From the NCBI GenBank assembly GCA_964415185.1, contig CAYPZI010000119.1:1-9223 (forward strand): a DNA stretch of 9,223 bases. Reading direction: 5' to 3'. The stretch comes from CAYVBJ01 sp964415185. Lineage in GTDB: Bacteria; Bacteroidota; Rhodothermia; Balneolales; Balneolaceae. Positions 6,638 through 9,223 of this stretch are shown in pieces (the first letter of the stretch is position 1; each line of letters starts with the position of its first letter). The translations under genes were made by a program, and so were the position numbers. Below the pieces are notes generated by a model that made no database searches, was not told the origin of the DNA, and was given only the letters and a program-made list of their open reading frames with translations.

Positions 6638-9223
6638 TTAAATATTTATCTGTACATATGTTCTGAATTCCCATTCGTCACCATTATCAAAACCGATGGC
6701 GTTGGGGTCCGGAACAAAAAAACCATTTCCGTCTACTGTTTGAGTTGGGGCAAAACGGGGGGAGAATTGATCCAGGGATCGCCAGGTACCGCGTACACCA
6801 ATTCGTGTTGTGGGTAAATCAAACCAATCCGGTTTGGAAACCGTAGTTGAAATATCTGCCATAAGCTGAAGGGGAAACGTGAGGTTAAAATCGCGGTGAA
6901 AATCAAAGGGCCCCCAATCATCAATCTTTACGAATGTGTGCAGCTTTGTTTTTTTGTAGATCATTCGCATATCCATGCCATATCGATCAATGGTTCGGTC
7001 ATCACTACCATTTGCCTGCCCATCTCCTCCATACAGATTGGCGATGATTCCAAAATTTCTGCTTAATTTAGAGACAATCCTTGCGTTAACTTCCCATAAG
7101 TCTTTGGCTGGCGGAGCTCCGGGAAATGCAAATAACTCGCCTCCTTGTAAAAATCCTATTTTTGCATCCTGTGTGGTTGGCAGATGCCGGTATACGAAAC
7201 CTGCACTCACTGCAAACTCGGCATCTTCAATTCTGTCGCTATCCCATTCGTATATAAACGTAGCAGGGGTGGGATCGTACGTTATGAGCATTTCACCGGC
7301 TACGGTTTTTCTGTTAGATCTGACAGTAAATGGATCATCAATGATATTTCTTGGCCTGCCTGGTGCTTCTACATCACCTGGAATCGGTCCTTCAATGGGT
7401 TTTTGCCACAGAAAATTGGGAGCAATTTGAAAGTTGCCGATCAAATAGGTAAATCCGCTGAGAACATTATATTGATTTCCGCTGCCGCTGTCTTTTAATC
7501 TCCACCCGGTAAAAGTAAGGGTTTGATCTGCGCCTCCATCAGCAACCAGGCCCATCAAGGCGGACTGGGTGTACCAGTTAAATCGTCCTCCCGAATAAGT
7601 AAATTTTATTTTGCCACCAAAATTGTCTCTAGTCCTGATTTCATCCTGGAATACGCTCACACTGCCATCACTCTGTTCCCTTGCAATTTGGAACGGCCTG
7701 CCGTTTAACGGATTTCCCCCCCAGATACCGCCAATGTCGATTCCAAGTCGCCCGAATTCTCTGTTTACATGGAGTGTTAGCCGTCTTGTTTTGGGTTGCG
7801 GTATGGCAAGAGAACTTACAACATTGCCTTGCCGGTCAATATCTTCATGGAATATGCCAGTTACAGAATAATCACCCAGCATTTTACTGTATTTTAGTAA
7901 AACTGCCGGGTTGGCTCCCCACCAGAGCTCAGGGCCGAATGCCAATTTAAAACCATCAAAAGCTTTTTTGCCTTCAATTTCAAAACCGTTAGGGGCGATT
8001 GCATTATAGATATCAATATTCTCGCCGTAGTTGGCTTCGGGGTATAGGTTGAAAAAATCGCCTTCATAAGCCCAATGGAAATGGCCGGTACGATAGAAGC
8101 CGTTGAGGTTAAATAACTTATGATTCCAGTCGAAATTTGCCGCATAAACAAATACCCTGTTTAAGGATTCAACCGTTACACTTTCACCTTGCTCATTTAC
8201 AAGGTTAACGGGCCTGCCACGATTCTCAAAAAATATTTCATCAATAGGATTTTCAGCAACATTTCCCAAAACGTTAAACTCTACATTGCCACGTACATTA
8301 GGAGCCGGATTGGCATCAATTCCGAAATAAAATGACTGCATATGGTCAAATCCCAATTCATCGGGAAATTGCTGAACGGAAGGATCTGCTTCATCCGGAG
8401 TAGTAATTAAACTTCCGCCCGTACTGAACGTCTCGAATTCGGCAGTAAACCTGCTCAGGCTTATCTTACTGGCGGCTTCACTTTTTAAAGCGCCTTTATC
8501 ACCCCTTGCCTTTAATTTTGCTTCGGCAAGCATGATGGTATTAAAATGCTGATTTAACTCACTTAATTTGTTTTCGGGACGATAAGGATTGAATTCATGT
8601 ACTTCTTTTAATACATAGTATGCAGCCCTGGGGAACAGGTCGTAATGCCCGGTACTGTTTGTCGGGCCTTTTGCTGCAATACCAAACCACTCTTCATTCA
8701 TGTTGTTATCACCTTCTACGAAATCAAACTGATAACCGCCATTCGACCAGGAAGCTTCGGTATTATGTACATCCAGCTCGACAGTTTGCCCGGTTTTCCA
8801 CCATCCGTCGCTGAACTGAAAAGTAAAACCGCCTATTGAATTACCTGCCTTGCCCATTCCGGCAGCATTTTCGTAGATCTCGCGCCAATTCCCATGAAGA
8901 TAACGTGCCTGGGCCACCTGGTCTTCCTGGTTTGTTCTGGCATTAAAGGCATCCGAGCCAAATTCCGTAAACATCAGAGGTTTGCCGTACTCATTTTTCA
9001 CCCTCTCAAAAAGATCTGTAAAAGAAATTCCACGATATGTGTTGGTTCCTAAAATATCAAGATCCGGGAGTTCTTCTTCGATCAAATCAAGGAACAGAAG
9101 ATCGCCATTTGCGTAGGCTACGGGACGATTATCGTCAACAGCTTTAATTGTGAGTACACCTTCATTTAAGAGCTTGTACATGTGCCGTGCTCTGATCGTT
9201 GATTTTCGATCTTCTATCGGAAT
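6638..9223 (-). CDS. GH2-like (clan GH-A) glycosidase fused to an outer-membrane beta-barrel; 5' end outside the window
   Basis: The frame is open to the window edge: 14 codons precede the first visible ATG (9181) without a stop, so the N-terminus lies outside. Numbering the 861 visible residues from the edge, 1-214 look like the C-terminal half of a TIM-barrel glycosidase: NRPVAYANGD near 32-41, GTNTYRG at 59-65, and KPLMFTEFGSDAFN, whose Glu87 is the expected nucleophile of GH2/GH5-type retaining enzymes. GGFTFQFSDGWWK near 131-143 resembles the last barrel strand, and RAAYYVLKEVHEF the family's closing helix. The acid/base Glu should lie upstream, unseen. A charged helical linker (about 215-250) follows. 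Residues from about 253 to the end are rich in alternating, aromatic-laden beta-strands with Gly/Asp/Asn turns, typical of an outer-membrane barrel, ending in the strand FRTYVQINI. Only 19 bp separate its TAA from the next gene, so they are probably co-transcribed. The exact GH family and specificity are uncertain; a beta-glucan-related role is inferred from the neighbours. Confidence 0.8.
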   Translation of the reverse strand: MPIEDRKSTIRARHMYKLLNEGVLTIKAVDDNRPVAYANGDLLFLDLIEEELPDLDILGTNTYRGISFTDLFERVKNEYGKPLMFTEFGSDAFNARTNQEDQVAQARYLHGNWREIYENAAGMGKAGNSIGGFTFQFSDGWWKTGQTVELDVHNTEASWSNGGYQFDFVEGDNNMNEEWFGIAAKGPTNSTGHYDLFPRAAYYVLKEVHEFNPYRPENKLSELNQHFNTIMLAEAKLKARGDKGALKSEAASKISLSRFTAEFETFSTGGSLITTPDEADPSVQQFPDELGFDHMQSFYFGIDANPAPNVRGNVEFNVLGNVAENPIDEIFFENRGRPVNLVNEQGESVTVESLNRVFVYAANFDWNHKLFNLNGFYRTGHFHWAYEGDFFNLYPEANYGENIDIYNAIAPNGFEIEGKKAFDGFKLAFGPELWWGANPAVLLKYSKMLGDYSVTGIFHEDIDRQGNVVSSLAIPQPKTRRLTLHVNREFGRLGIDIGGIWGGNPLNGRPFQIAREQSDGSVSVFQDEIRTRDNFGGKIKFTYSGGRFNWYTQSALMGLVADGGADQTLTFTGWRLKDSGSGNQYNVLSGFTYLIGNFQIAPNFLWQKPIEGPIPGDVEAPGRPRNIIDDPFTVRSNRKTVAGEMLITYDPTPATFIYEWDSDRIEDAEFAVSAGFVYRHLPTTQDAKIGFLQGGELFAFPGAPPAKDLWEVNARIVSKLSRNFGIIANLYGGDGQANGSDDRTIDRYGMDMRMIYKKTKLHTFVKIDDWGPFDFHRDFNLTFPLQLMADISTTVSKPDWFDLPTTRIGVRGTWRSLDQFSPRFAPTQTVDGNGFFVPDPNAIGFDNGDEWEFRTYVQINI

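Noticed and set aside
6975..7430. Plus-strand open frame of 151 codons antisense to the barrel region
   Set aside because: It lies entirely within a well-supported minus-strand gene, shows no domain, signal or leader, and has low-complexity Ser/Pro/Leu composition typical of an antisense shadow.

Overview
The window reads as one polysaccharide-degradation operon from a Gram-negative, Bacteroidota-like bacterium (Bacteroidetes, Balneolaeota or Rhodothermota type; genus not determinable here). The reasons are an outer-membrane beta-barrel protein, three lipoprotein-type signal peptides on secreted glycan-acting proteins, moderate-to-low GC, A-rich rather than Shine-Dalgarno-like leaders, and enzyme families typical of laminarin utilisation loci in marine Bacteroidota. 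All five genes lie on the minus strand, so transcription runs from high to low coordinates. The first and last genes run off the window edges.

In transcription order: (1) 9223-6638, 5'-truncated, the end of a clan GH-A (GH2-like) TIM-barrel glycosidase fused to an outer-membrane beta-barrel of about 610 residues; (2) 6618-5227, a three-module surface lipoprotein (carbohydrate-binding-like sandwich, Big_2 Ig-like domain, second sandwich), probably a glycan-binding protein; (3) 5142-4306, a GH16 laminarinase-type endo-beta-1,3-glucanase lipoprotein; (4) 4230-796, a 1144-residue cytoplasmic phosphorylase of the GH94-like superfamily, best matched to beta-1,3-oligoglucan phosphorylases of GH149 (GH161 is the alternative); (5) 799-1, a 3'-truncated GH17-type beta-1,3-glucan hydrolase lipoprotein. 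Intergenic gaps are 19, 84 and 75 bp, and the last junction is a 4-bp ATGA overlap. No stretch over 300 bases lacks a gene.

Three independent family assignments (GH16, GH17, GH149-like) point to one substrate, a beta-1,3-glucan such as laminarin or a related storage or cell-wall glucan. The inferred flow is: surface binding by the three-module lipoprotein, cutting by the GH16 and GH17 lipoproteins, passage and/or trimming at the outer membrane by the glycosidase-barrel fusion, and cytoplasmic phosphorolysis of the oligosaccharides to glucose-1-phosphate, which saves ATP. No SusC/SusD pair, inner-membrane transporter or regulator is visible; they may lie outside the window.

The most unusual item is the glycosidase-outer-membrane-barrel fusion at the head of the visible operon. 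Next are the phosphorylase inside a locus otherwise made of hydrolases, and an 11-bp-stem hairpin straddling the GH16 stop codon just before the phosphorylase gene. No RNA genes, insertion sequences, CRISPR arrays or phage signals were seen.
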